NCBI RefSeq assembly: GCF_000308475.2
Contig: NZ_BAFT02000099.1
Span: 1 to 64,000, forward strand
Reading direction: 5' to 3'
Source of the DNA: Nocardia brasiliensis NBRC 14402
GTDB taxonomy: Bacteria > Actinomycetota > Actinomycetes > Mycobacteriales > Mycobacteriaceae
DNA: 64,000 nucleotides
Position 1 is the first letter of the stretch. Each line of letters starts with the position of its first letter. The notes beneath the pieces are model-generated. The model was not told where the DNA came from, did not search any database, and worked only from the letters and a program-made list of their open reading frames with translations. A program made the position numbers and the translations under genes. Shown here piece after piece: positions 7,895 to 16,654 of the stretch.

Positions 7895-10470
7895 CGCTGT
7901 TCCGGCGAATCATCGAGCTGGTAGCCGAGTTTCACGTCGTGGTTGACCTCGCCGCCCGCGACGGTGACCTGGCTGGTGACCGGCGGATAGCCGCGCGCGA
8001 CGATGGTGTAGCGGCCCTCCGGCAGATCGGTGACGACGTAGCGGCCGTTCTCGTCGGTCCGCGCCGTCGCGGTCAGATCGCCGGTCGCGTCCAGCACGCT
8101 GATCTGCGCGTCCGGCACCACCCGGCCGTCCTCGGCCCACGCCGCCCCGGCCAGCACCGCCATCGGCGCCAATTCGATGTCGTGGCGCAGCAATCCGGTG
8201 TCGGGCACGGTGAGCGTGGTGGCGCTCGGCCGCATGTGCTCGGCGACCGCGACCAATGTGTAGGTGCCCGCGACGATCCCGTGGCAGACGTAAGAGCCGT
8301 CGGCTACGGTCACCGCCGCACCGACCACCTCGCCGCCGAGGTCGGTCAGCGTGATGGTGGCGCCGGGCAGCGGTGTCCCGCGACCGGCCGAACGCACCAC
8401 GCCGGACAGTTCGCCGGAACCGAGCAGCGTGAGGTCTATTTCCTGCGGCTGCTGGCCGATCGACACGGTGACGGCCGCCGGTTGATGCCCGGGCGCCGAG
8501 ACGATCAGCACGAAGCTGCCGCCTTCCGGCGCCCCGATCACGTAGTGGCCGTTGGCGTCTCCGCCCGCCCGCGACACCTGATGCCCGCGCTGATCGATCA
8601 GCGTCAAGGCCGCGCCGGGCACCGGGTGCCCGTCTTCCCGGCGGACGTATCCGGCGATCGACCGTTCCCCATGCGCCGCATAGCCGTCTGCGGCGTCGAG
8701 CACGGTGGTCGCCGAACCCGCTGCCGCCGTGGCGAACTGGTACGCACCGTTGCCGTTGTGTTCCGGTGAGGCAGGTCGGCCCACCGCACCGGCGAGCACC
8801 GGTTCGGGCTCGGACAGCGCCTGTGCGGCGCCTTCCCACACCTGATCCTCGTCCCAGCTCGACTCCGCGACCCGCGGGGTCGCCTTGGGCGCGGCGGGCA
8901 CCGGATCGTCCTGCAGCGGAATCTCTTTCATGAACATCAGGACGAAGCAGGCGAGCAGCGCCACACCGGCGGCGACCAGGAACACCCCGTGCATGGCGTC
9001 GGTGAAGCCGGTCAGGATCGGCACCCGCAGCTCGTCGGGCAGTGCCGCGATACCGCTGGTGTTGCTCTGCATGGCGCTGAGCTGGTCGGGGCCGAACCCG
9101 GGCGGCAGCTGACCGCCGAACGCGTCGATGATCCGGTGCGGCAACAGGTTGAACAGGATGGTGAGGAACACCGCGACGCCGAGGGTGCCGCCCATCTGCC
9201 GGAAGAATGTCGCCGAGGCGGTGGACACGCCCATGTCCGATCGCGGTCCGGCGTTCTGCGCCGCGATGATCAGCGTCTGCATACAGCCGCCGAGACCGAG
9301 CCCGATCACCCCGCCGTACACCAGCGGCTGCCACAGCGGGCTGTCGAAGTGCACCTGCCCGTACAGCGCCGAACCCACCGCGATGATGAAACAGCCTGCG
9401 ACGGGCAGGATCTTGTAGCGCCCGGTGCGCTTGGTGATCCGGCCGGCGAGCTGCGAGCCGACCGTGATGCCGAGCACCAGCGGCAGCATGAGCAGGCCCG
9501 CTTTGGTCGGCGAGAAGCCGCGCACCACCTGGAAGTACTGCGGCACCATGGTGATCGCGCCGAACATGGCGATGCCGACGATGAAACCGCCCGCGATGGT
9601 CACGCTGAAGGTCGAACTCCGGAACAGCCGCAGCGGAATCAACGCCGCGTCCTTCATCAGCAGTTCGACGAGCAGGAACAGCAGCAGCCCGACGGCGCCG
9701 ATGCCGTAGCAGAGCAACGCTTTCTGCGAGTCCCAGCCCCACTGCCTGCCCTGCTCGGCGACGATCAGCAGCGGCACCACACAGATCGCCAGGGCGATCG
9801 CGCCGAACCAGTCGATCCGGTGGTCCTGGCGTTGATGCGGCACGTTCAGCACCTTCGCCACCACCGCGAGCGCGAGCACGCCGACCGGCACGTTCACCAG
9901 GAACACCCAGCGCCAGCCATCGATGCCGGCGAGCGTCTCGTAGTCGGAGAAGAAGCCGCCCAGTACCGGCCCGAGCACGGTGGCGGTACCGAACACCATC
10001 ATGAAGTAGCCCTGGTAGCGCACCCGCTCCCGGGTCGGCACGATATCGCCGATGATGGTGAACGCCAACGACATCAGGCCGCCCGCACCGAGTCCCTGAA
10101 ATGCGCGGAAGCCGGCCAGCTGATACATCGAGGTGGCGAAGGTGCACGCGATCGAGCCGATGATGAACAGGCCGATCGCGAAGAGATAGAACGGCTTGCG
10201 GCCGTAGATATCGGCCAGCTTGCCGTACAGCGGTGTGGTGATCGTCGCGGTGATCAGGTATGCGGTTGTGGCCCATGCCTGTTCGTCGAAGCCGTGCAGA
10301 TCGTTGGCGATCTTCACGATCGCGACGCTCACGATGTTCTGGTCGAGCGCGGACAGGAACATGCCGAGCATCAGCCCGGACAGGATGGTCAGGATCTGCC
10401 GGTGCGACAGTGTGGTCGCCGCGCCGGCTTCCAGGCCCGGCGGCGCTGCCTGGGTGGTGGAATTCGTCAT
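7891..10470 (-). CDS. DHA2-family MFS exporter with three C-terminal carboxypeptidase-regulatory-like domains
   Basis: This is an 859-residue protein. Residues about 25-540 are a 14-helix drug:H+ antiporter-2 transporter, with motif A GKLADIYGRKPFY, the antiporter motif LGPVLGGFFSDY and LDQNIVSVA in helix 1. After the last helix (GVFLVAAGVALLACFVLMFM) come a linker and three beta-sandwich repeats, at about 618-690, 695-770 and 775-850. Each has the regulatory-domain pattern of a G-x-V opening, a T-D-x-x-G-x-Y turn and a P-x-G-x-Y strand. DHA2 exporters normally end near 500 residues. It starts seven bases after the MarR stop, so MarR probably controls it. Confidence 0.9.
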   Translation of the reverse strand: MTNSTTQAAPPGLEAGAATTLSHRQILTILSGLMLGMFLSALDQNIVSVAIVKIANDLHGFDEQAWATTAYLITATITTPLYGKLADIYGRKPFYLFAIGLFIIGSIACTFATSMYQLAGFRAFQGLGAGGLMSLAFTIIGDIVPTRERVRYQGYFMMVFGTATVLGPVLGGFFSDYETLAGIDGWRWVFLVNVPVGVLALAVVAKVLNVPHQRQDHRIDWFGAIALAICVVPLLIVAEQGRQWGWDSQKALLCYGIGAVGLLLFLLVELLMKDAALIPLRLFRSSTFSVTIAGGFIVGIAMFGAITMVPQYFQVVRGFSPTKAGLLMLPLVLGITVGSQLAGRITKRTGRYKILPVAGCFIIAVGSALYGQVHFDSPLWQPLVYGGVIGLGLGGCMQTLIIAAQNAGPRSDMGVSTASATFFRQMGGTLGVAVFLTILFNLLPHRIIDAFGGQLPPGFGPDQLSAMQSNTSGIAALPDELRVPILTGFTDAMHGVFLVAAGVALLACFVLMFMKEIPLQDDPVPAAPKATPRVAESSWDEDQVWEGAAQALSEPEPVLAGAVGRPASPEHNGNGAYQFATAAAGSATTVLDAADGYAAHGERSIAGYVRREDGHPVPGAALTLIDQRGHQVSRAGGDANGHYVIGAPEGGSFVLIVSAPGHQPAAVTVSIGQQPQEIDLTLLGSGELSGVVRSAGRGTPLPGATITLTDLGGEVVGAAVTVADGSYVCHGIVAGTYTLVAVAEHMRPSATTLTVPDTGLLRHDIELAPMAVLAGAAWAEDGRVVPDAQISVLDATGDLTATARTDENGRYVVTDLPEGRYTIVARGYPPVTSQVTVAGGEVNHDVKLGYQLDDSPEQR

Positions 10471-10477
10471 TTGCGCC

Positions 10478-10975
10478 CTAATTCTGGTCGGCTGTCTCTC
10501 GTGGGGTCGACTCGATACCTTCGTTGAGCCGGGCGAGCAGATCGGTCAGGGTGGTCCGGTCCCCGGCAGGCCAATCGGCCAAAATGCCTGCCAGCCAAAG
10601 GTTGCGCTGCTGACGGTTCGCCTCGAACACCCGCACCCCCTCGTCGGTGGCCGCGAGCACACAGGCGCGGCCGTCGATCGGGTCGGCCCGGCGCTCGACC
10701 AGGCCATGTGCCACAAGCGATCTGCTCTGTCTACTGATGGTGGAGATCTCTGCGTGCAACAGTTCGGCGAGCTTACCGGTGCGCTGCGGCCCCTCGTGCA
10801 CGAGGCAGAACAGCACCGAGTACGCCAGGCGCTCGATCCCGTCCGGACCGGGTTGGGCCATCCGCGCTTTGGCACGGGTGATCGCTCGCATGAACCGAAC
10901 CAGTTCGACCCCGACCTGATCGGCGATCTCGAGTTCGGCCGCGGTGACACGGTGGTGTCCGTCGGCAGCGGGCAT
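10478..10975 (-). CDS. MarR-family transcriptional regulator
   Basis: A 165-residue winged-helix protein. The recognition region reads TGKLAELLHAEISTISRQSRSL, here split as a helix, turn and helix at about residues 68-90. The wing follows with GLVERRADPIDGRACVLAATDEG. These are typical MarR features, sensing small toxic compounds and repressing an exporter. I chose the ATG at 10975, which has AAAGG upstream. A GTG three codons earlier (10984) is possible. It is the first gene of the exporter/YceI operon. A 12-bp palindrome 40 bases upstream is the likely autoregulatory operator. Confidence 0.9.
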   Translation of the reverse strand: MPAADGHHRVTAAELEIADQVGVELVRFMRAITRAKARMAQPGPDGIERLAYSVLFCLVHEGPQRTGKLAELLHAEISTISRQSRSLVAHGLVERRADPIDGRACVLAATDEGVRVFEANRQQRNLWLAGILADWPAGDRTTLTDLLARLNEGIESTPRETADQN

Positions 10976-11014
10976 GGGCTTCACCTTTGATCCCAGCAGA
11001 CTTACTTGACTGTT

Positions 11015-11026
11015 GCAACTAGTTGC
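11015..11026. promoter_or_regulatory. Probable MarR operator
   Basis: GCAACTAGTTGC is a perfect 12-bp palindrome, with extra TTGCAA words on both sides (11013-11018 and 11029-11034). It lies between the marR start and the divergent signalling operon. Short palindromes of this kind next to marR genes are usual repressor sites. Binding is inferred. Confidence 0.6.
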
Positions 11027-11239
11027 TATTGCAAACTATACAGCTGGCCGGCAACCGATTTTCCGCTGGGGGGACACCCCGTGCTGGCCGTAGTGCAAAG
11101 GCATGCGCGCCGGGACGGTAACGTTGACGCGTTGCGCGGTACAGGGCCGAAAGGCGTGCCGCCGACGCTGGGCTACTCCGCGTTCGTCGTTCGCGACAAA
11201 CCGTGCAGTAAACGCGGATTTGGAAGGAGACCGGTGTCG

Positions 11240-12529
11240 ATGCTCTCGGGGCAGAGCGGGCAGATAGGCCTTCTCGGCAGTAGCGACGGCAAGGACCGCG
11301 ATGCAGCTCCTGTTTCACAGCGCCTCCCACACCGTGGTGTCTGGAACTGGCCGGAACTCTCGGTGTTGCTGATCGAGGACGACCAGGCCGACGCACTGCT
11401 GGTCGAAGAGCTGATCGCGGACGGGGCACCGGGACTTCCGGTGCGCTGGGTGCGCTCGGCCGCCGAGGCGCGCACGCAACTGGCCGCCGAACTCCCCGAC
11501 TGCGTGCTGCTCGATCTGCACCTGCCGGACGCGCAGGGTCTCGAAGCGCTTGCCGCGGTACGCGAGTACACCGATCAGGTCGCCGTGATCGTGCTCACCG
11601 GACTCGACCAGGAGCAGATCGGCCTGGCCGCGGTCGCCGCCGGGGCGCAGGACTATCTGGTCAAGGGCCGGGTCGAGCCCGAATTGTTCAGCCGGGCAGT
11701 GCGTTACGCGATCCAGCGTAAGCAAGCCGAACGCCAGGCGGCCGCGCTGCGCACCAGTCAGATGCGGGCACAGGAGAATTCGCGTCTCGAACGCGGACTG
11801 CTGCCGACTCCGCTGCTGCGCGGCGACCGCGTGGTCGACGTCGTGGCGCGTTATCGGCCGGGCCGGGCCAACGCGCTGCTCGGCGGCGATTTCTACGACG
11901 TGGTGCAGCAGAGCGACGGCACCGTGCACGCCCTGATCGGCGACGTCGCGGGCCACGGTCCCGACGAGGCGGCGACCGGGGTGGCGTTGCGGCTGGCCTG
12001 GCGCACGCTGGTGCTCAGCGACGTCTCCGGGGTCCGGCAGCTGCAACTGCTGGAGGAGCTGCTGCTGGCCGAGCGCACCGGCAACCACACCTTCGCGACC
12101 CTGACCAGCCTGATCCTGCGCCCGTCCGACCGCAGGGTGCTGATCACCCGGGCCGGACATCCCGGGATGCTGCTGCGCGCCGACACCCGCGTCGACTGGG
12201 TCGAGGTGCCCGGCGGCCCCGCGCTCGGCTTCTTTCCGGGACGCGCCGATTGGCGCACCCACGAACTCACCCTCCCGCTCGGCTGTGGTCTGATGCTGTT
12301 CACCGACGGCCTGTTCGAGGGTTACAACGGCGCGGGTTCGGATCGCCTCGGCGAGGAGGGCCTGCTCGAATTGGCGCGCACGGTGACCGCCCCGGAACCC
12401 GACGTGTTCGTCGACGAGTTGATCGGCCGCGCCGAGGCACTGGCGGAGGCGCACGGCGGCCTCGAAGACGACGTGGCGGTCATGTATCTGCAATGGAATC
12501 ACCGAGACACGAACCAGGACAATCGATGA
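11240..12529 (+). CDS. Response regulator with SpoIIE-type PP2C phosphatase output
   Basis: A 429-residue protein. A receiver domain at about residues 40-160 shows the acid pair in LLIEDDQ, phospho-acceptor Asp92 (CVLLDLHLPD) and the conserved Lys in DYLVKGR. A linker helix leads to a SpoIIE/RsbU-like PP2C phosphatase (about 190-420) with the metal-site motifs GGDFYDVV, GDVAGHGPDEA and DGLFEGY. Such proteins dephosphorylate STAS anti-anti-sigma factors when the receiver is phosphorylated. AGGAG at 11225-11229 precedes both GTG 11234 and ATG 11240. I chose the ATG. The gene is coupled (ATGA) to the kinase gene, and a STAS gene lies 2 kb away. Confidence 0.88.
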   Translation: MLSGQSGQIGLLGSSDGKDRDAAPVSQRLPHRGVWNWPELSVLLIEDDQADALLVEELIADGAPGLPVRWVRSAAEARTQLAAELPDCVLLDLHLPDAQGLEALAAVREYTDQVAVIVLTGLDQEQIGLAAVAAGAQDYLVKGRVEPELFSRAVRYAIQRKQAERQAAALRTSQMRAQENSRLERGLLPTPLLRGDRVVDVVARYRPGRANALLGGDFYDVVQQSDGTVHALIGDVAGHGPDEAATGVALRLAWRTLVLSDVSGVRQLQLLEELLLAERTGNHTFATLTSLILRPSDRRVLITRAGHPGMLLRADTRVDWVEVPGGPALGFFPGRADWRTHELTLPLGCGLMLFTDGLFEGYNGAGSDRLGEEGLLELARTVTAPEPDVFVDELIGRAEALAEAHGGLEDDVAVMYLQWNHRDTNQDNR

Positions 12530-14118
12530 CGACAACCGCTCGATCACTGGCCGGGCGACTGACGGTGCAGGGTTGGTTCCTCGTGGTGCTGGCGCTGATG
12601 GTGCTGCTGGTCCTCGTCGGCACCGGAGTCGGCGCCGCCCAGCTCTCGAAGACCAACCACTACTCCGATCGCCTGGTCGATCGGCTACAGCCCGCCGCTG
12701 CGGAGACCTATCGGCTGCAAGGGGCGCTGCTGAACCAGGAGACCGGCATCCGCGGCTATGCCATCGGCGCCGATCCGCAGTTCCTCACACCGTATTTCGA
12801 CGGCAAACAAGAGGAGGCGAAGGCCGCGGCCCGGATCCGCGAACTGCTCGCCGATCGCCCGCAACTGCTGGCCGACCTGGATGCCGTGGAGCAGGCCGCC
12901 GACGAATGGCGCTCCGACTACGCCGAGCCGTTGATCACCGGCGTCGCGGCACGAGGATCCACCGCGGTCGGCGAGGTTCCGGTGCAGCGCGGCAAGGAGG
13001 CGTTCGACGATCTGCGCCAGCGCTTCGCCACCCAGTCCGCCGCCCTCGTCGCCGAAATCGACCGCAACGACGACGAATTGGCGGCGGCCCGGCAGGTGCG
13101 CGACACGGTGCTCGGCGGCATGGTGGCCGCCTTCCTGGTGGCTGCGGTGGTGCTGACCGTCCTGGTGCGCCGGCTCGTGGCCAAGCCGCTGGACGAACTG
13201 GAGGCCGCCTCGCAGCGGGTCGCCGACGGCGATTTCGATCATCACATCAGCGCGCACGGCCCGGCCGACCTGACCACCGTCGCGGCGGCGGTGGAGGCCA
13301 TGCGCCGGCGCGTCGTCGCCGAACTGGCGTCCTCGCGCGACCAGGAGGCCGAACTCGAACGGCAAGCGGCCGAACTCGACGCGCAGACCGCCGAACTGCG
13401 CCGCTCGAACGCGGAGCTGGAGCAGTTCGCCTACGTCGCGTCGCATGATCTGCAGGAACCGCTGCGCAAGGTCGCCGCGTTCTGTCAGCTGCTGGAGAAG
13501 CGCTACGGCGACCAACTCGACGAGCGCGCAGGACAATACATCGCCTACGCAGTGGACGGCGCCAAGCGGATGCAGGTGCTGATCAACGATCTGCTCACCT
13601 TCTCCCGGGTAGGCCGGGTGATCGACAGCAATGTGCAGATCGATCTCGATCAGACGATGGACAAGGCGCTGGCCAATCTGTCGGCCGCCGCCGAGGACAC
13701 CGGCCTGAAGCTGGAGCGCCCCGCCGAACTGCCCAAGATCACCGGCGACCCGACGCTGCTGACCATGCTGTGGCAGAACCTGATCGGCAACGCGATCAAG
13801 TTCCGCGACGCCGAGCGCGCACCCCTGGTGCGGATCGACTGCGAGCCGGACGAGGACGCCGGCGGATGGCGATTCTCGGTGTCCGACAACGGAATCGGCA
13901 TCGCGCCCGAGTTCGCGGAGAAGGTCTTCGTGATCTTCCAGCGGTTGCACAGCCGGGAGGAGTACACCGGCACCGGGATCGGGCTCGCCCTGTGCAAGAA
14001 GATCGTCGAACACCACGGCGGCAAGATCTGGCTCGACACCGAATACACCGGTGGCACCCGCTTCGTCTTCACCCTCAGCGCCCCCACGACACCCACCCCG
14101 CAAGGAGATCCGTCTTGA
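12526..14118 (+). CDS. CHASE3-HAMP sensor histidine kinase
   Basis: A 530-residue membrane kinase. Helix TM1 spans about residues 17-38, and a CHASE3 sensory domain about 40-190 (NQETGIRGYAIGADPQFLTPY region). TM2 spans about 197-218, followed by HAMP, a coiled coil, and a phytochrome-like HisKA/HATPase core. The phospho-accepting histidine is His307 in VASHDLQEPLRK. The N-box (NLIGNAIKF), G1 (DNGIGIAPEF) and G2 (GTGIGLALCKKIVEHHGG) motifs are intact, so it should be active. ATG 12526 overlaps the phosphatase stop by four bases. Longer in-frame starts fall inside the upstream gene and are rejected. It probably phosphorylates both neighbouring receivers. Confidence 0.9.
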   Translation: MTTTARSLAGRLTVQGWFLVVLALMVLLVLVGTGVGAAQLSKTNHYSDRLVDRLQPAAAETYRLQGALLNQETGIRGYAIGADPQFLTPYFDGKQEEAKAAARIRELLADRPQLLADLDAVEQAADEWRSDYAEPLITGVAARGSTAVGEVPVQRGKEAFDDLRQRFATQSAALVAEIDRNDDELAAARQVRDTVLGGMVAAFLVAAVVLTVLVRRLVAKPLDELEAASQRVADGDFDHHISAHGPADLTTVAAAVEAMRRRVVAELASSRDQEAELERQAAELDAQTAELRRSNAELEQFAYVASHDLQEPLRKVAAFCQLLEKRYGDQLDERAGQYIAYAVDGAKRMQVLINDLLTFSRVGRVIDSNVQIDLDQTMDKALANLSAAAEDTGLKLERPAELPKITGDPTLLTMLWQNLIGNAIKFRDAERAPLVRIDCEPDEDAGGWRFSVSDNGIGIAPEFAEKVFVIFQRLHSREEYTGTGIGLALCKKIVEHHGGKIWLDTEYTGGTRFVFTLSAPTTPTPQGDPS

Positions 14119-14558
14119 CCGACCCAGGCCAGCCCATCGACATCCTGCTCATCGAGGATGATCCCGGCGACGAATTGATGACCAGGGAGGCGTTCGAGGA
14201 CAACAAGATCGGCAACACCCTGCACGTCGCCCACGACGGGCAAGAAGCGCTCGACTTCCTCTACCGGCAGGGCGAGCACGCGGACGCGCCGCTGCCGGAC
14301 CTGATCCTGCTCGACCTGAATCTGCCCAAATACGATGGCCGCCAAGTGCTGGAGCGGATCAAGGCGGACCCGGATCTCGCGCACATCCCGGTGGTGGTGC
14401 TGACCACCTCCGCGGCCGAGGAAGACATTCTGCGCAGCTACAAGCTGCACGCCAACGCCTACGTGACCAAGCCGGTCGATCTCGACCAGTTCGTCGCCGC
14501 GATCAAACACATCGACGATTTCTTCGTCCAGGTGGTCCGGCTGCCCCGGCAGTCTTGA
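14115..14558 (+). CDS. Stand-alone receiver, Rcp1-like response regulator
   Basis: A 147-residue single receiver domain. Acidic residues lie in LLIEDDPGD, phospho-acceptor Asp67 in LILLDLNLPKYDG, the conserved Thr in VVLTTSA and Lys in AYVTKPVDL. This Rcp1 type usually pairs with phytochrome-like kinases and has no DNA-binding output. The start is an unusual TTG at 14115 that overlaps the kinase stop (TTGA), with AAGGAG eight bases upstream at 14102-14107. It could be a phosphate sink or relay competing with the phosphatase receiver for the same kinase. Confidence 0.88.
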   Translation: MTDPGQPIDILLIEDDPGDELMTREAFEDNKIGNTLHVAHDGQEALDFLYRQGEHADAPLPDLILLDLNLPKYDGRQVLERIKADPDLAHIPVVVLTTSAAEEDILRSYKLHANAYVTKPVDLDQFVAAIKHIDDFFVQVVRLPRQS

Positions 14559-14565
14559 AGCGGAA

Positions 14566-14604
14566 CTCGAGGTCGCGCCGACCGTGCGGTCGGCGCGACT
14601 CGAG
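14566..14604. terminator. Bidirectional hairpin terminator
   Basis: A perfect 12-bp stem (14572-14583 with 14588-14599) closes on a GTGC loop. A further five pairs extend it across a one-base bulge. It lies between the convergent receiver and STAS genes and can serve both. There is no T-tract, as is common in actinobacteria. Confidence 0.8.
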
Positions 14605-14636
14605 CAATATCAGTGTTTCCGGTCGCGTGCCCTCGG

Positions 14637-14984
14637 CTAGGCGGCCAAGGCGTCGTCGACGGTGTTGAACACGCTGAGCAGCTTGTCCAGGCCGGTGACC
14701 TCGATCGGGCGGCGCACCGGCGGCGAGGCCACCACCCGCAGCTTGCCCTGCGGCACCGATTCCGCCGCCACCAGCAGCACGCTCAGCCCGGCGGAGCCGA
14801 AGAACTCCACCTGGGACAGATCGATCACGAGCGCCGCAGGCTGTTCCCGCAGCGCCTCGTCCACCACAGCCTGGAACCGCGGGGCCGAGGCCATATCGAT
14901 CTCGCCGGTGATGGAGAGCACTCTGGTCGAATCCACCGACCGCGCTACCGCTTCCAGTTCCCTGGCTTTACCGTCCGCACTCAT
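14637..14984 (-). CDS. STAS-domain anti-sigma factor antagonist
   Basis: A 115-residue single STAS domain. The sheet and helix pattern is clear (VLSITGEIDMASAPRFQ, then LVIDLSQVEFFGSAGLSVLL). Ser64 in the FGSAGL motif occupies the position phosphorylated by anti-sigma kinases in the SpoIIAA/RsbV family. Unphosphorylated, such proteins bind the kinase and free a sigma factor. The PP2C phosphatase encoded 2 kb away is an obvious candidate to dephosphorylate it. No anti-sigma kinase gene is present nearby. I chose ATG 14984, with an AGGTG upstream. Longer starts would add a low-complexity Arg-rich N-terminus. Confidence 0.85.
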   Translation of the reverse strand: MSADGKARELEAVARSVDSTRVLSITGEIDMASAPRFQAVVDEALREQPAALVIDLSQVEFFGSAGLSVLLVAAESVPQGKLRVVASPPVRRPIEVTGLDKLLSVFNTVDDALAA

Positions 14985-15213
14985 CGGGCACCTGCGCGCA
15001 TGCGCGAACCGCCGAGCACTGTTTCCACCCGGCTCGAATCCCGAGCTCGCTACACCAAACCGGTTGCCTGGCATCGCCACTTCGCTACCTCCGACGCGTC
15101 GACCCTCCGCCCGCCGAGCACGGTGCGGAGATGATCCATCGGGTAAAACTACCGTAGGACGGACCCGATCGCCGCGCCCGGCTCGAATGCGGCCGGGCGG
15201 CCGGGGCAATCGA

Positions 15214-15789
15214 TCAGCGCACGCGGGCGGGACGGCGGTCCTCGGCGAAGTCGATCTCCAACGTCACGGGGATGATCTCCACCTCGAGCGCCTCGCGCAG
15301 CCGCGTGACGGCGTGCCCGAGAATTCGGCGACGCAGTTCGGCGATGTCGGCGCTGGGCTCCGCGGTCACCACCAGATGCAGCTCAGGCGCGGTGCGGTCA
15401 CCGGAGAGCCAGGCCGAGGCTGAGCGCACGCCCTCATAGCTCTCGACATCGGTGGCCACCGGTGCGGCCGCGACGGAGGATTCGAGCACCGTGGTGCCGG
15501 GCCATTCGGTGCCGCCGGTGCGCCAGGTGACCGACTTGGGCATCCGGAAGACCTGGGCCAGCAACCAGCGCAGGCACAGCAATCCGATCAGCACGGCGGC
15601 CGCGACGGCGGCCCACAGCACCCAGGTCGGCGGGGCATCGGTACCGGGCACCAGGGTGTCGTCCGAGCGAACCCAGCGCAGCCGGCCGAAATGCGCGGCC
15701 ACGGCGAGCCCGCCCGCCGCCAGCAACAGCACCCCGACCAGTCCGAGCACGCTGCGATTCAGCGTGGCGGGACGATTGGTCCGGCTCAT
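15214..15789 (-). CDS. AmaP-like membrane protein of the Asp23 cluster
   Basis: A 191-residue protein with two membrane segments, at about residues 15-35 (LGLVGVLLLAAGGLAVAAHF) and 62-82 (VLWAAVAAAVLIGLLCLRWLL). A cytosolic domain follows with the Asp23-anchor pattern (SWLSGD-type strand, ELRRRILGHAVTRLREAL). This layout matches AmaP, which anchors Asp23 to the membrane in Firmicutes. It is the last gene of the minus-strand operon and overlaps the gene before it by four bases (ATGA at 15786-15789). Its role as an anchor is inferred from layout and context. Confidence 0.65.
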   Translation of the reverse strand: MSRTNRPATLNRSVLGLVGVLLLAAGGLAVAAHFGRLRWVRSDDTLVPGTDAPPTWVLWAAVAAAVLIGLLCLRWLLAQVFRMPKSVTWRTGGTEWPGTTVLESSVAAAPVATDVESYEGVRSASAWLSGDRTAPELHLVVTAEPSADIAELRRRILGHAVTRLREALEVEIIPVTLEIDFAEDRRPARVR

Positions 15790-16325
15790 CGGGCCTCTCC
15801 TGTCTTCGGTCCCCGCACCTTGGCCCGCACCCGGCGCACCGGTTGCGGCCCGATCTCCTGCACCCGGCGGGTGAGCGTGGCACAGATCGCCGCGGGCAGC
15901 GCGTCGGTGCCGGTCCGGTCGGTCCGCGCGGACACCTGTACGCCCTTGCGCCGCAACCGGATCCGGGCCGAGTCGACGCCGTCCACGGCGCCCGCGGCGC
16001 TGCGCAGCGCGGTGCGCAGGCCGGCGCGGGTCACTCCCGCGCTGAGTCCGTCCTCGTCGGCGAGCGGCAGGACCGCGGGCCGTCCCGGCCACAACGCCAG
16101 GCCGAGCAGCACGAAGCCGAGCACCGCCGCCGCGACCCCGGCGACGAGCACCGGCAGTTCGTTCCAGGTCAGGCCGTGCAGGTCGGTCGCGACAGTGTCG
16201 TAGGAAACGAATTCCCTTGCGCCGACCAGACGTTGGATCAGCGAGACCGCCACGGCCGCGCACCCGGCGATCAGCACCACCGCGACCACGATGGCCGGTC
16301 CCACCCGGCGAGGCCTGCGAATCAC
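15786..16325 (-). CDS. DUF6286-like two-helix membrane protein
   Basis: A 179-residue protein with membrane segments at about residues 10-30 (AIVVAVVLIAGCAAVAVSLI) and 57-78 (LPVLVAGVAAAVLGFVLLGLAL). A basic cytosolic domain follows (VDSARIRLRRKGVQVSARTD...), similar in shape to the Asp23/anchor domains around it. It resembles the DUF6286 proteins found in actinobacterial Asp23 clusters. Function is unknown. Four-base overlaps on both sides show tight translational coupling. Confidence 0.6.
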   Translation of the reverse strand: MIRRPRRVGPAIVVAVVLIAGCAAVAVSLIQRLVGAREFVSYDTVATDLHGLTWNELPVLVAGVAAAVLGFVLLGLALWPGRPAVLPLADEDGLSAGVTRAGLRTALRSAAGAVDGVDSARIRLRRKGVQVSARTDRTGTDALPAAICATLTRRVQEIGPQPVRRVRAKVRGPKTGEAR

Positions 16326-16654
16326 CGAACCCTCCTTCCCGCACCGGTTTCGGTGGTCAGCTCGGCCACCTCGATATCGATCGCGGAGACCGCGAGCCCG
16401 GTCAACTCGCGGGTCCGGCGGGCCAGATGGCCACGACAGGCCTCGGTCACCTTGCCCACCGGCGACGGATAGGCGATCGGCAGCCGCACGTCGAGCGCGG
16501 TCCGATCCGCGAACACTTCCGCTTCCACCCGCACGTCCTGCCCTACCCCGGCCACCTCACGGGCGGCCTGCGCGACGATCCGGCGCACCGCGCGGGGCGC
16601 GACGGTGGTGCGGCCGGGCAACTCCGCTTCCGCCGCACCGACCGCGAGGGTCAT
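16322..16654 (-). CDS. Asp23/Gls24-family envelope stress protein
   Basis: A 110-residue protein with the Asp23/Gls24 pattern of TTVAPRAVRRIVAQAAREVAGV at the N-terminus, a central strand pair (DVRLPIAYPSPVGKV) and a final GLAVSAIDIEVAEL strand. Asp23-like proteins form membrane-attached assemblies linked to cell-envelope stress. Overlaps of four bases (ATGA) link it to the genes on both sides. Confidence 0.75.
   Translation of the reverse strand: MTLAVGAAEAELPGRTTVAPRAVRRIVAQAAREVAGVGQDVRVEAEVFADRTALDVRLPIAYPSPVGKVTEACRGHLARRTRELTGLAVSAIDIEVAELTTETGAGRRVR

Noticed and set aside
12250..12525. Longer start for the histidine kinase
   Set aside because: The extra residues overlap the phosphatase gene and are Arg-rich; ATG 12526 overlaps the phosphatase stop as ATGA and begins right before TM1.
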